Shown: one piece after another, positions 54,515 through 64,000 of the stretch
Position numbering within the stretch: the first letter of the stretch is position 1
Layout of the letters: every line of letters starts with the position of its first letter
NCBI GenBank assembly: GCA_946965045.2
Contig: OX337240.1
Location: 1,302,001-1,366,000 of the forward strand
DNA: 64,000 nt
Reading direction: 5' to 3'
From: Epithemia pelagica
Taxonomy: Eukaryota > Bacillariophyta > Bacillariophyceae > Surirellales > Surirellaceae
Program-made: the position numbers and the translations under genes
Notes under the pieces: generated by a model
Told to the model about the DNA's origin: nothing
Database searches by the model: none
What the model saw: the letters and a program-made list of their open reading frames with translations, nothing else

Positions 54515-55088
54515 CAGGATATCTCTTCATCGTTCAACTTTATCTGGATATTCCCCCCCGCAGATATTACAACTTGATCGACAGAGATGTAGGTCTGTTG
54601 GGAACAGCCACTCGGAATTACTGTTTAACACATCTCGATTTCACCAGGCGAACGAGACCACTACGAATACCCTCACTTGAAGAGTCAAGTGAAATGCTCT
54701 CTAGTTGTGAACTGGAGTTCTTTGCTAAGATCAATAGCGATCATTAAGACATCGAGCGGAACAACCTTGATAACATAAAGACTGAGCATCAATCTTCCCC
54801 TCGCCGACCCCATTTCCTACTGTTATCAAACTTTATTTGATGCAAACCAAGACCATCTCTTGAATTAGGTTTACCTTACTGTGCTCTATTGCAACGAAGG
54901 CCTCTTTATCGTCTCTCAATGGAAGTTTGGGGCGGGACTACAGTGCGGCGAAGCGAAGGATGATAAGAACAGTCGCATTTGGGTCACATCGCAACAACAA
55001 AACAATGTTGCCGCGCTCCGCCGCATTTGGATTTTTGATGTTGCTTTCTGAAACCTGAACTCAACTTGTGTGCATTGAAAATCAAGCC
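54515..55088. other. Divergent upstream region
   Basis: This lies between the unresolved 5' end of the HOP2-like locus (minus) and the small gene at 55089 (plus). A minus-strand frame from an ATG near 54820 down to about 54680 is open but stops before it can be joined to exon A. It may be a first exon with a splice I cannot define. Confidence 0.35.
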
Positions 55089-55499
55089 ATGTCTAGAATG
55101 TCTGACCGCAACTTTGCTGCAGTCACAAGATTTCGTCGTCCCTACTCTTCGCGTCCACCTGTATGGCTTGATGATCCATCGTGGAGAGGTCAACAGCTAG
55201 AAGACGACGAGGTGGATGTCAGGCGTTTCGAATCTGCCGTGGCGCCTCTCTTAGAGGAAGGAGAGCTTGATGCAGATGCAATCGTTGTAACTCCTGCAGG
55301 AAACTCATCGGTTGCTGCAAATCAAGCTGCCGAACGTAGAAGACGAGAAGAAAGATGGAATGATATTGGCCTTGATCAACTGTTGATGCCAAACGAACTC
55401 AACAATGCCAACAACACAAGCGCATCCAGCAATAATGCTTCTACATCAAACGAAGGGCCTAATAGAAGTCGAAACGATACACCTGCTAGTGCAGGCTAG
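55089..55499 (+). CDS. Small hypothetical protein
   Basis: A 136-residue frame from the ATG at 55089 (MSRMSDRNFAAV); a GTG further upstream is not used. It is hydrophilic, with a basic N-terminal 30 residues (VTRFRRPYSSRPPVWLDDPS), an acidic middle, a short EAA/R-rich helix (AANQAAERRRREERWNDIGL) and an Asn/Ser-rich tail. No domain, signal peptide or membrane segment is present. It lies divergent to the HOP2-like locus. Coding status is supported by the clean frame and varied composition only. Confidence 0.5.
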   Translation: MSRMSDRNFAAVTRFRRPYSSRPPVWLDDPSWRGQQLEDDEVDVRRFESAVAPLLEEGELDADAIVVTPAGNSSVAANQAAERRRREERWNDIGLDQLLMPNELNNANNTSASSNNASTSNEGPNRSRNDTPASAG

Positions 55500-56001
55500 G
55501 GACGGACGTATCTCACGTGGCGGATAAAGAAGAGGCCGTGCTTCGTCAACAATTTGAATCTCCTCGAAGACCCATGCAATTTCCATCCATTTGCCAAAAA
55601 AAAAAACGATCTGCATGATTATCTTCCTTTTGGAACGGAAGGTCAATACAGATGAAGTGTGCCCTCTAGCTTAGAATGCAGCGGTATACATATGCAGGTA
55701 GATGATGCCTCAAGTAAAACAGATAACTGAACTATCGTGAAATCGCTCTGGAAAAATCGTTGCTGTGGAAGCTCACGTTCTTAGCACACACTTCTCATTG
55801 CAGAGCGCTGCCTTTAGAAGGAGAAATGCTCATTGAACAGGTAGAATTTCAGCAGAATCCACGTATCATTGGAGTTGGAGACTTGATATTCAATGTGGAA
55901 CAGAATGGCGATGAAACTGAGTCTCAAAGTACTCCTAGGTTTTCTTGATTCTTTTCTTGACCTCGCTTTCAACGTAACGCCATGAATAAAGGCCCAGCAG
56001 C
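55500..56001. other. Convergent intergenic spacer
   Basis: About 500 bases between the small gene and the 3' end of paralogue B. It contains an A10 run near 55600. The 62-codon plus-strand frame at 55760-55948 has no features. Confidence 0.5.
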
Positions 56002-57234
56002 TCAAACTTGTAAAGCCAGCGACAGCTTTTGAGATACTGTTGCGAGAGCAAGATGACAGGAATCACCAAAGAGCTGAGCCTCTTCAACATCACGACTACA
56101 CACGCGAGACCTCAACGAGGGTACGCAGTCACAAAGAGCCAACATGGACTGAACTGCATAGTAGCAAACATGAGGGTGCTCTCGAAAGTCCTGCATCTTA
56201 AGTAAAATACACTCGACCAAGTCACATGGACATGCATGAAGGAAAGATTCCACGTGAATCGACTTAGACTGTGAAGCAATTTCAAATGTCTGCGAAGCAA
56301 CAATGAGAGCCATGTAAGAAAACTCGGAGTCGCTTCCAAGGCACGAGCCATCAACGTTCCGTGATGATGGTTCGTCTCCGTTGCAGACAAATTCAAATAT
56401 TCTTCGAGAGACTCTTTCTTCTTCTCCATCCTTTGGCAACAGCAAACATTTTGATGCCGCCTTTGCAACTTTGTATGAGCTTTTGTTGGGATCCGTGATT
56501 TGGATCAACGATTCCAAGCCTAGTCTTCGTGCGTCATAGCGATCGTTTGAGATCAAATCCCATGATATCTTGAAAGCTTCCGCGATATGGCTCTCGTATT
56601 CCACTTCTGTAGGAACGATGGTGTCAGCAAGCTCAACCAGCTTTCGGTTCCAAAAACAAGGTGGCACCGCCTGCCCCGAATCTTGAGAGGGCTCTACCCC
56701 GTCCAGGGCACATGTGATTCTTTGAGCGTACCGGTGAAACGAGAAAACGTCTCCGCCTCTTCTCTCAATTTCAATGACAATTTCAGAAGGGTCAGTCCGG
56801 CCTGCAAGGACATTGACTTCAAACTCCACTTGGTCCATGGACTCGCAAGAAGCTTGGATTGGACTTTCTTTGTAAACCACATGGATCGAGAGTATGCGAA
56901 ATAAATCCACTATGGTACTAAGGACGGAACTGAGTCGATTATGAGGCAATCGACGATGGCATGGGCCAAGTGGGTAGTAAGTGCCTATGCTTGTAAGGCG
57001 CGGGTCTTGCCACCCATTTCGAACGTGTGTGATACGAGGATGAATGACGACTGGTACGTCTGGTGGCGACTGTTTGTCGGTCTCATCTGTCGCTGAGTTG
57101 GTTAGCGAAGGATCTTTTGCCGTTATTCTTGCTGAGCGAAAGGCCAGCGAATGGCGCTGTTCAGGACTTTTTTTGCGCGCTTTGCATGGTCGGTGGGTAC
57201 GTTTGTGGTAATGTTTCTTGTCGTTCTTGTCCAT
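56002..57234 (-). CDS. Unknown protein, paralogue B of a local gene pair
   Basis: A single-exon protein of 410 residues from the ATG at 57234. It is homologous to the gene at 48190-49248 along its whole length except for a basic N-terminal extension of about 55 residues (KKHYHKRTHRPCKARKKSPE), which could be a nuclear or nucleolar signal. Shared blocks are GTYYPLGP, SPIQASCESMDQVEFEVNVL, SEIVIEIERRGGDVFSFHRY, PPCFWNRKLVELAD, RYDARRLGLESLIQITDPNK, HPHVCYYAVQSMLALCDCVP and SRDVEEAQLFGDSCHLALA. The two proteins differ most in the loop around residues 270-300. Function is unknown; the conserved N-terminal alpha/beta block and helical C-terminal half suggest a two-domain soluble protein. Confidence 0.7.
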   Translation of the reverse strand: MDKNDKKHYHKRTHRPCKARKKSPEQRHSLAFRSARITAKDPSLTNSATDETDKQSPPDVPVVIHPRITHVRNGWQDPRLTSIGTYYPLGPCHRRLPHNRLSSVLSTIVDLFRILSIHVVYKESPIQASCESMDQVEFEVNVLAGRTDPSEIVIEIERRGGDVFSFHRYAQRITCALDGVEPSQDSGQAVPPCFWNRKLVELADTIVPTEVEYESHIAEAFKISWDLISNDRYDARRLGLESLIQITDPNKSSYKVAKAASKCLLLPKDGEEERVSRRIFEFVCNGDEPSSRNVDGSCLGSDSEFSYMALIVASQTFEIASQSKSIHVESFLHACPCDLVECILLKMQDFREHPHVCYYAVQSMLALCDCVPSLRSRVCSRDVEEAQLFGDSCHLALATVSQKLSLALQV

Positions 57235-57779
57235 TGTCTTTCTTGAGATTTACTATATCCTCTTGTGAAGCGAATAAGGAATGAGATGAAAGGACGATCT
57301 TTTTGTGAGACGTCGATCTGTCATGTATCCGAATCACGTTTGGAGCAGTCATATCGTACACCTCATCGTTAAATAGTGGGTTAAGTAATGATCAATCATG
57401 ATCTATTTATCAGTCGCGCAGATTGGAAATGTGAGACGCAGCAGCCAATCGAGGAATAAAAAAATAGGGAAAACACGGAAAACGAACCGAAGATCATCAA
57501 TCATCATTCAAAATTAGATGTAAAAGAGGAAATGATGTAAGGGTTCGAGTTACACACTTTTATGTTTACGGGGCATTCACTAACTCAAGTCTCGTTTCGT
57601 GCTTTTATCAGTTCGCCCAGTTCTCGAAAGCGACTTTCGGTGCCCAAGAGGGGGCGGTACTTCAGAACTTCGCCTTTCGGACACAAACAGTGTTCAAATG
57701 ATAACTTGGTCACAAAGAAGCTCGGATTCCAAAGTATGATTACAAAGTATGGCCATAATGGCTTCGTGATGCACAACAA
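57235..57779. other. Intergenic spacer between tandem minus-strand genes
   Basis: 545 bases. The left part is the promoter of paralogue B and the right part the 3' end of the prolyl-hydroxylase-like gene. Nothing further is recognised. Confidence 0.5.
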
Positions 57780-59653
57780 CTAGTACGGCTCCAAAATGTA
57801 TTGAATTTGATCGTCGTAAGACATCGCTCCATACTCAAGTAGCACTTCAATGATTTCGTCTTCTTCATCAAATACACGTAGAGCCGCATCCAATAGAGTG
57901 TGCCACGGAAAGCAACACATATTGACATCGTATTCCATTTGGTCAACGAGAAAGTACAAGACATCGCTGTTTCTAGTTGAAAGGGCCTCTTTCACCAGTG
58001 CACATCGTTCATCCATACGGATCGTTCCATCAATGTCATTTTGTTTCATTATATCTTGGCTTGATCGGGCACCGCGTTTCGACAGGTACATCGGAATAGT
58101 TTCATCTTGGTCATAAAAGTAAAGCGCCACATCGAGAAGTGTGAAGGAAAAGTCGCAGGTCATAGAAATATTGTAACTCATCTCCTCCGCGAGAAACTCG
58201 ACAATGTCCATGTGGTTTGACTGAATAGCTGCAGAGATGATTCCGCATTGGCGACTGGGGTCCGTTATTCTTTCTGGGTGTTTTTCAGCGACGTATCGAA
58301 GTGTGTAGAGATCGCCCCTTTGAGCAAGGCCTTCAACATTTGTTAGCAATTCCCATCCATTCGGAAAATCAGCACGGAACGACGACTCCCATGGAGACCC
58401 TTTAAACGATATTAGAGACCACCTCAAGATCGGTAGGAGCACAAAAAATTATCGTCACGTACCTTCGATCAAATACGGTGGTAGTACGGCACTGTTTGGA
58501 GCAGAATCATCTGATTTTGAGTTTTCCATAGGCTCGAAGTGGACGAAGATATTAGCATAATACTTCCCATTCAATGGAAATGGTCGTCCTACCGAATATG
58601 GTGCTGTGAGTTGATGTTCTGAGACCTTTGAGGATCAATGCAAGAGACGGAACGTACCGTGAATGACTGAATGGCTCTCATAAAGAACCATGTCACCTGG
58701 CTTCATCGTGACATTAGTAGCTTTTCCATCATGTCCATAAACCTCTAATACCCAATCTTCCTCGACATCTTGATCTACGTTTATGATAGCAGACGACACT
58801 GTAGACAGGAAACGCAAGTGTTAGAATGTTCAACGAACCAAACAGTGAATCGAAAGATTGTCGTACCTAGAGGTAGCCTGTCTACGTGGGGGAGTAAAAT
58901 AGACTGGTTGTGGTACACTCGAACACCATAAACGGAGCTTCCAGAGAGCTTTTGTCCCGTCCAGTTCTCAAGCAGTGTCCGAGCTTGATTCCAAATAGCG
59001 GCGGAAAGGTTATAGCCACCACCAATCAAGTTAGAATCTTCTGTAGGAAGAATGTTGGTAGGAACAGACCAGCTGTTGTGGTAAGGAGAAGCCCCGTTAA
59101 GTTCGACAGATGTTTCGTCACGATTGTTATCCCAGAACTCCTTGATGAGTCGATACAACGATTCGGGTGCCCGAATCTTTTTGAAACCAGTTTTGGTATA
59201 ATTGACAACACTCTTTGGTTGCTCCACGTTCATCTTTATGCGGATTTTGTTCTCCGCCTCACAATTCTTGTCTCTGCTCACACATTCGGTGATGAAGGTA
59301 TCATAAACGGCTTGCTTGTCAGAATTCAAGATATCATTGGATAAATTTTGCGATGTAATGGCCCATGACGCATCATCGGATGCCGTGTATACAGGAGGGG
59401 CTGGGACTGGAGACGAGACATCCCGTCCTGTGATGAACGACTGGTTTTTTGTCCCTCCCAGGGTATCATCAATTTTGATGGGCAATTGACCAATGCTATC
59501 AAATGCTACCACTGTATCCGGAGCAAAACTTGACTCAGCTTTCGCCAACGTCTTGGTTGCTATAGTCAAGTGGAAAACAGCGCATGTTACCACAACAAAG
59601 AAAAATATACCTGGGCTACGGTTCTGTCCTCCTCGAAGCGTTTTCCTCATCAT
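57780..59653 (-). CDS. Prolyl-4-hydroxylase-like 2OG/Fe(II) enzyme with ankyrin-like C-terminal tail
   Basis: Exons (minus) are 59653..58867, 58798..58658, 58588..58463 and 58399..57780; introns are 68, 69 and 63 nt, all starting GTACG and all in the same phase, giving 557 residues. The ATG at 59653 begins a signal-anchor (about residues 16-38, FFFVVVTCAVFHLTIATKTL) placing the enzyme in the ER/Golgi lumen. The catalytic core is complete: GVRVYHNQSILLPHVDRLPL supplies the HxD pair, SHSVIHGRPFPLNGKYYANI the distal His and the 2OG-binding residue. Several N-x-S/T sites (NQS, NLS, NVT) fit a lumenal protein. After FEPMENS the tail has two related modules of about 60 residues, each ending LLD.AL...D..E.I..(L)...GA, ankyrin-like. 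Likely reaction: hydroxylation of peptidyl proline in secreted or cell-wall proteins. The frame extends upstream to 59968, without merit. Confidence 0.8.
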
Positions 59654-60181
59654 CGATACAGCAATACTTTGAGCACTTCTACACTTGACATGCCAAATGC
59701 CAACAAAAACTTGTGGACTATAGGGGATATGGAAAATATGGTGACCCGAATCGTGTGACGAAACATGAACCCGAACTACTACCAACACGAATAAGTTCGT
59801 GTTTGTTAGGCATGACACGTGCTCGATGTGAAATACATTGTCGCCGGGCTTCTCTATCATATGCTTAAAAAGGAGTATTTTTGTCACCCATCCACGCATG
59901 CTGATCTCGCGCCAGGGGACCTTCACTTCGGCCTTCCCTACATTTCGAAGAGTCCATTCATCTCGCATCCGACAAAAAAAGACATGTGGAAGCAGTGATT
60001 ATAGCTTATAGCGCCAAAGCGACGAAATTCTCTTATCTTATATGGCGTATTGAAAATATGTATTCTCCTTGTGACTTACTATCTGATGAAAACTGTGTTA
60101 AAGGGAAAATTATTTATGTTCAAAGACCGAGTACTCGGTATTGCTTTTAGAAAATCTACAACAGGAGGAGGACAATAGTCG
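59654..60181. other. Intergenic spacer between tandem minus-strand genes
   Basis: 528 bases holding the promoter and leader of the hydroxylase-like gene and the 3' end of the Wss1-type gene. An open extension of the hydroxylase frame (to 59968) is rich in hydrophobic and His residues and is not supported as coding. Confidence 0.45.
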
Positions 60182-61426
60182 TCATCGTGGATGACTACAC
60201 ATGTTGCAGATTGAGTCAATTGGTTTGTTGCGAAAAGTGCATCTGGAACAGTTCCAATGAACACCATTGTTGATTATGTTCTCATCGTCTATCGTCAGGT
60301 CGATAACTTCAACAGATGACAAGGAGGGTTGCTTAGAAGGAGCACCAGCATTTTTCTGCACTTTCGGTACACTTTTGAGACCAGGTCTCTTTCGTTTAAC
60401 CGGTTGAGGATTCGGTTGCTCTCCATCGTATTGAGCACGACTTTTCTTGGTACCTTCCATATCCATTTTCTTTGCAGGTCTTAAGTCTCCAAGAGTTGGA
60501 TCTGTTTGAATTACAACGACTTCCTCTTCATCGCTGCTTTCGCCAGATTGTGATCTATTGATTGTGCAGGGGCGACAACAACGATTTCCACGTAACCGCA
60601 TCTGTTGCTGACGGTGACGGGCCATAGCTGCTGCCACGGCTGCCTCCCGGGGGGTCATCCATTGTTGAAATTGAGAATCCCCTCCCAGCTTCTGTCCATC
60701 CAAGGCTTGTATACGAGCTGTACGGGCTGAAGACGAAGAGTTGCCGTTGGTGCCCGTACCAAGTGTATGTCCCACACCTCCAAACGCCGGCATCGAATCG
60801 GCTCCCAGGCTCAAATTAGATGACATGAGACTCGCATGTTCTTCCAGTATGTCGTCCATGAGTTTGTAGAACTGTTTATTGTGAGGCCCGTATTCGCAGT
60901 GGGCAAGTTCGTGGGCCAACGTTCCCGCTACATCTTCGTAGACATGTAATCGAGATTCGTGATTGGATTTGTTGGGATGTCGCAGTCGTAAATGAATGGT
61001 ATGGCTCTTTTTCCCACCCGACCACGTGGTCCTATTGTACCCCCATATATTGTTCGACATTTTGTGCAATTTCCGCCTTCGGTTTGGTTCGAAATCCAGT
61101 CCATCATTGCAGCAACAAAGTTCGGAAATGGAGACGACGTTGTAACAACGACGTTGAATAATAGGCATAAATTCTCGAACAACTCGTCGAAGCATTTCAA
61201 GCGCCTGCTCAGCTTTGGCCAGAGTCGGAATATGGCATACTTTGGGTGGTACAAAGGAACTGTTGGTAGCGTATTTCTGAGCAAATGTGGACTCCAGCGT
61301 GTTGAAACGGCTGTTGTTGTGGTCGCCTCTCGTAACCTTGGTGCTGCCGGTGTCGGAATCGTTACGACCACTTTCGATCCCTCCATGCAGATCTTTCAAC
61401 GTTACAGGACGATTTGACCGAGGCAT
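60182..61426 (-). CDS. Wss1/SPRTN-type WLM-domain DNA-protein crosslink protease
   Basis: A single-exon protein of 414 residues from the ATG at 61426. The WLM domain covers about residues 45-200. The zinc-protease motif is H172-E-L-A-H176 with the third His at 182 (AHELAHCEYGPHNKQFYKLM). The upstream core has SISELCCCNDGLDFEPNRRR and HTIHLRLRHP. At the C-terminus a SUMO-interacting motif (VEVIDLTIDDE) is followed by a RanBP2-type zinc finger (HWNCSRCTFRNKPIDSICNM, then CSHPR). Yeast Wss1 has a WLM domain and SIMs and removes DNA-protein crosslinks and SUMO conjugates with Cdc48; plant WLM proteins also carry RanBP2 fingers. All catalytic residues are present. It shares a divergent 355-base promoter region with the SOD-like gene. 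An NLS-like RPGLKSVPKVQK and KRKRPG lie in the linker. Confidence 0.88.
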   Translation of the reverse strand: MPRSNRPVTLKDLHGGIESGRNDSDTGSTKVTRGDHNNSRFNTLESTFAQKYATNSSFVPPKVCHIPTLAKAEQALEMLRRVVREFMPIIQRRCYNVVSISELCCCNDGLDFEPNRRRKLHKMSNNIWGYNRTTWSGGKKSHTIHLRLRHPNKSNHESRLHVYEDVAGTLAHELAHCEYGPHNKQFYKLMDDILEEHASLMSSNLSLGADSMPAFGGVGHTLGTGTNGNSSSSARTARIQALDGQKLGGDSQFQQWMTPREAAVAAAMARHRQQQMRLRGNRCCRPCTINRSQSGESSDEEEVVVIQTDPTLGDLRPAKKMDMEGTKKSRAQYDGEQPNPQPVKRKRPGLKSVPKVQKNAGAPSKQPSLSSVEVIDLTIDDENIINNGVHWNCSRCTFRNKPIDSICNMCSHPR

Positions 61427-61781
61427 GCCTTTTCATGGAATAGTGAGATCAGTTCTGAAGTCTATGCTCTTCTTTGGGAAACATTGGGAAATGGAATATA
61501 GCAGACAGAAACGACGTTTCGCTCTTGGCGCGCCGCATTTGTCGCCGCATCATGCATCTGGATTTGGCGCGGAGTTGTTGGCATCAATTTTCGACGTAGG
61601 GGTTGGCTCTGAGTGGGGCGCAACGAAACCTGTTGCCCCTCTTCGACCCTGACCACACAAGATTCCGCCGCGACGACGCCATTGCCAATCTCGATCTCGA
61701 CATCTCCCAACTTTTGGTCCCTGTTACAAAGTTGCGCCAATTCTCTCAACCCACGTATTTCTACATCAAGAGCTAGACGAA
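61427..61781. promoter_or_regulatory. Divergent promoter region of the Wss1-type and SOD-like genes
   Basis: 355 bases between the two start codons. It probably contains both promoters. No known element is recognised, and open frames here are chance. Confidence 0.4.
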
Positions 61782-62512
61782 ATGGCGGGAGGAAGCAGTT
61801 CGTTGTCTTGCAAGGCCGCATGTCAAATGATTAGCAATGGAAGCAATGCTTCTATGGGCACGTTGATGCTCACCCAGAACGGCGACAAGGTACAAATAAC
61901 TGGGAGTTTAACAGGATTGGGTGGAAGCGCAGGCAAACGTGGTATCTCGGTTTGCACTCATGGTAATCTTTCCAGTGGGGCTCAGTCATGCGGTCCCATT
62001 TTCAACCCTTTCGGTAGGTTTCGTGCGGCTTTCAGTGGCTGGAGGCTGGAGGCAATATGTGTTTTGGTCGTTTGGAGAGAAAGTAATGTCAAACGTGGGT
62101 TTGGCGTCAAGGATAATGCCGAGCAACGTTGATGGACAATGCTAAGATTGCACTGGTGTCGCTGAATTATTTCCTTTGGGAGTTTCAGTGTTGTTGTCTT
62201 CTCTCTTATACACAAATTCGCCCTCATATTCGATCTTGTATCATTGAATCCACAGAAAAGACTCATGGAAGTCCGGAAGATGAATTGCGAATGGTGGGAG
62301 ATTTGGGAAACATTGTTGTAACAGAATCAGGAGATTCTCAAGTGGAGTTGACAGATTCTGTCATTACGTTGCTGGGACCCCATTCAATCATCGGGCGGTC
62401 TATTGTTATTTTCGCAGGCGAAGACGATCAAGGGAGAGGGGGACACGAGAACTCGTTGCAGACCGGTAATGCTGGGCCTCGAATTGCCGCTGGAGTAGTT
62501 GGACTTGCGTAG
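61782..62512 (+). CDS. Cu/Zn superoxide dismutase homologue lacking copper ligands (SOD-like pseudoenzyme)
   Basis: Exons are 61782..62013 and 62256..62512; intron 62014-62255 is 242 nt (GTAGGT...CCACAG). The join is FNPF-EKTHGSPEDE, 162 residues. The SOD1 fold is unmistakable: VQITGSLTGLGG, CGPIFNPF, DELRMVGDLGNIVV, DSVITLLGPHSIIGRSIVIF, then GRGGHENSLQTGNAGPRIAA and GVVGLA. Aligned to human SOD1, the copper ligands H46, H48, H63 and H120 are S56, C58, I73 and F130. Zinc ligand H80 is M90; only H81 (H71) and D93 (D83) remain. The disulfide cysteines C57 and C146 are Ala. R153 (R143) is kept. Metal catalysis as in SOD1 is therefore not expected. There is no signal or transit peptide, so a cytosolic site is inferred. 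The frame, splice sites and fold core are intact, which argues against a decayed pseudogene. Confidence 0.85.
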
Positions 62513-62791
62513 ATGAAGGTATACTTTACCCCTAGATGATCTTGATCCTATCGTTTGAGTTTCAACACTTTTACCTTTTAATATGCTACTGAGTACCCAA
62601 TCAACACTGCTGTCTGAGATTTCTTCATTAAATGTGTCTACCTGAGAAAAGCTACATTCAAATTGAATTCTGACATGCAAGTCCATGCGTCTAAGGAGGC
62701 CGTAGCTTTGGAGGACGAGTATATAATCAATATAATGGCATTTCACTGCTCACAAACCTCCGTCGAGGCGAGGCCATTGAACCTTCGCGTG

Positions 62792-64000
62792 CTACAACAG
62801 CTTAGTTACAACACCCGTTCCTACTGTCATTCCTCCTTCACGTAAATTGAAGCGCAGTCCGGGTTCTAGAGCCAGCGGGAAGATGATCTCAGCAGTGATT
62901 GTTGTGTTGTCGCCAGGCATGACCATCTCGGTGCCTTCTTTAAGCGTGATGGCCCCATTGACATCGGCTGTTCGGAAAAAGAACTGCGGTTTGTAGTTAC
63001 TCATGAAAGGCGTGTGACGACCACCCTCGTCTTGTTTGAGGCAATAAATTTCGGCTTCGAACTTTGTGGTCGTCTTGGCATAGCCTGGAGCGGCCAACAC
63101 TTGTCCCCTAGTCACATCATCACGCTTCAAACTTCGAAGCAATGCACCAATATTGTCACCTGCTTGGCCTTGGTCCAACAACTTTTTGAACATTTCCACA
63201 CCAGTGCAGGTTGTTTTCTGGTCTTTGCCCATACCAAGGACTTCCAGTTCATCACCAACTTTAACAATACCTTGTTCCACTCGACCAGTGACTACCGTTC
63301 CACGACCGGGAATCGAGAATGTATCTTCAATCGGCATCAAAAATGGCTTATCAAGATCACGAACGGGTTCTGGAATGTGTTCATCCACCGCATTCATGAG
63401 TTCCATCACTTTGTCGGCACCAATTTCTGGATCTCTACTTTCGGCAGCAGCCAACGCAGAACCCCGAATAATCGGAATATTGTCCGCATCAAAATCATAG
63501 AACTCCAAAAGCTCGCGAATTTCCATTTCTACCAATTCCAAAAGTTCCTCATCGTCTACCATGTCGCACTTGTTGAGGAAAACAACCAAATTCGGAATGC
63601 CCACTTGTTTTGCCAGCAAAATGTGTTCACGAGTTTGTGGCATGGGACCGTCAGTGGCGGCGACTACCAAGATTCCACCATCCATTTGCGCAGCGCCTGT
63701 AATCATGTTCTTCACGTAATCAGCATGCCCTGGACTGTTGACGGGAAAGGCAAGCAACATCGTAATATCGTGAGAAGGACCATGCAATGGTTATGGAACT
63801 AGCAAGTGGGTCATCAAGCGTGACAAACAAGACTTATGCCATCAGAATCTCGCGCGAGAGACGTACCAATCAATGTGACCATAATGTCTAGTGTCGGTTT
63901 CGTATTCAATATGACTTGTGTTGATGGTAATTTTACGAGCTTTCTCCTCTGGCGCCTTGTCGATGTCTTCATAAGTCATGGCTTTGGAATAGCCCTTTTC
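62792..64000 (-). CDS. TUFM: Elongation factor Tu, mitochondrial (partial, runs off the right edge)
   Basis: Exons (minus) are the 3' part of an exon, >64000..63867, and 63734..62792. Intron 63866-63735 is 132 nt (GTACGT...CAACAG). The join restores [16 protein letters not shown]. The visible part begins [20 protein letters not shown] and has the effector region [17 protein letters not shown]3 (DCPGH), G4 (NKCD), G5 (GSAL) and all of domains 2 and 3, ending [11 protein letters not shown]. The P-loop (G1) lies outside the window. EF-Tu delivers aminoacyl-tRNA to the ribosome as a GTPase. Diatom plastids carry their own tufA, so this nuclear, intron-containing copy is inferred to be mitochondrial; the targeting peptide is not visible. 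A frame starting at 63787 is an intron read-through, not the real start. Confidence 0.92.

Noticed and set aside
54370-54747. 125-codon plus-strand frame
   Set aside because: Its first half is antisense to the coding-like exon A of the HOP2-like locus, and it shows no family similarity.
58781-59968. 395-residue version of the hydroxylase starting at 59968 and ending in LQCRLLS
   Set aside because: The C-terminal end is read-through of the 68-nt intron (58866-58799). The N-terminal 105 residues are unsupported, and the ATG at 59653 begins a proper signal-anchor.
61782-62512. Possibility that the SOD-like gene is a decayed pseudogene
   Set aside because: Both exons are open, splice sites are intact, and non-ligand core motifs remain strongly conserved; random decay would not spare these.
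63014-63802. 262-codon plus-strand frame opposite EF-Tu
   Set aside because: It is antisense to a highly conserved gene; it stays open because of the codon bias of that gene.

Overview
The window looks like nuclear DNA of a diatom, probably a pennate one; I cannot name a species. The reasons are: compact genes with zero to three short introns (51-293 nt, GT..AG); a plastid precursor with a signal peptide followed by an A-F transition at its cleavage site; a protein with the diatom-expanded DUF6824 (GRGG...HHPGN) domain; a basic KNAQSRSRA protein; a bestrophin-like channel of the 'DDPYG..PNDF' type; and ordinary eukaryotic housekeeping genes. About 29 protein genes are supported. I saw no rRNA, tRNA, CRISPR array, transposon or viral segment. 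Several long reading frames begin at TTG or GTG; for these I chose the first in-frame ATG.

Layout: 0.9-3.9 kb, a small secreted protein, a SAC3/GANP-domain protein and a DUF1348 protein. 4.9-9.3 kb, the KNAQSRSRA protein, a SIM-tailed protein and a bacterial-type M23 peptidase. 9.8-20 kb, an RluA pseudouridine synthase, a CWF19L1 splicing factor, a coiled-coil protein and condensin subunit CAP-G. 20.3-26.2 kb, an unknown nuclear-type protein, a bestrophin-like channel and a leucine-rich-repeat-like protein. 26.5-35 kb, mitochondrial pyruvate dehydrogenase E1-alpha head-to-head with a very large THADA/Trm732-like protein. 35.5-43.2 kb, ALKBH6, an HMG-box protein, a DUF6824 protein with two micro-exons, and a WDR5-like protein with an acidic tail. 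43.5-47.9 kb, a plastid-targeted membrane protein, a CCT-domain protein and IMP3. 48-57.2 kb, two paralogous unknown genes flanking a PAAT-like gene, a HOP2-like gene fused to a Cys-rich finger, and a small gene. 57.8-64 kb, a prolyl-4-hydroxylase-like enzyme with an ankyrin-like tail, a Wss1-type protease, a Cu/Zn-SOD homologue that has lost its copper ligands, and mitochondrial EF-Tu running off the right edge.

There is no operon logic. Genes are arranged as convergent, divergent and tandem neighbours. Functional themes recur (RNA processing and modification, chromatin and meiosis, mitochondrial metabolism), but nothing shows that they form one system. The most unusual items are the SOD-like pseudoenzyme, the HOP2 fusion with its chain of 3n-length introns, the DUF6824 micro-exons, the M23 peptidase with no visible start codon, and the duplicated gene pair.
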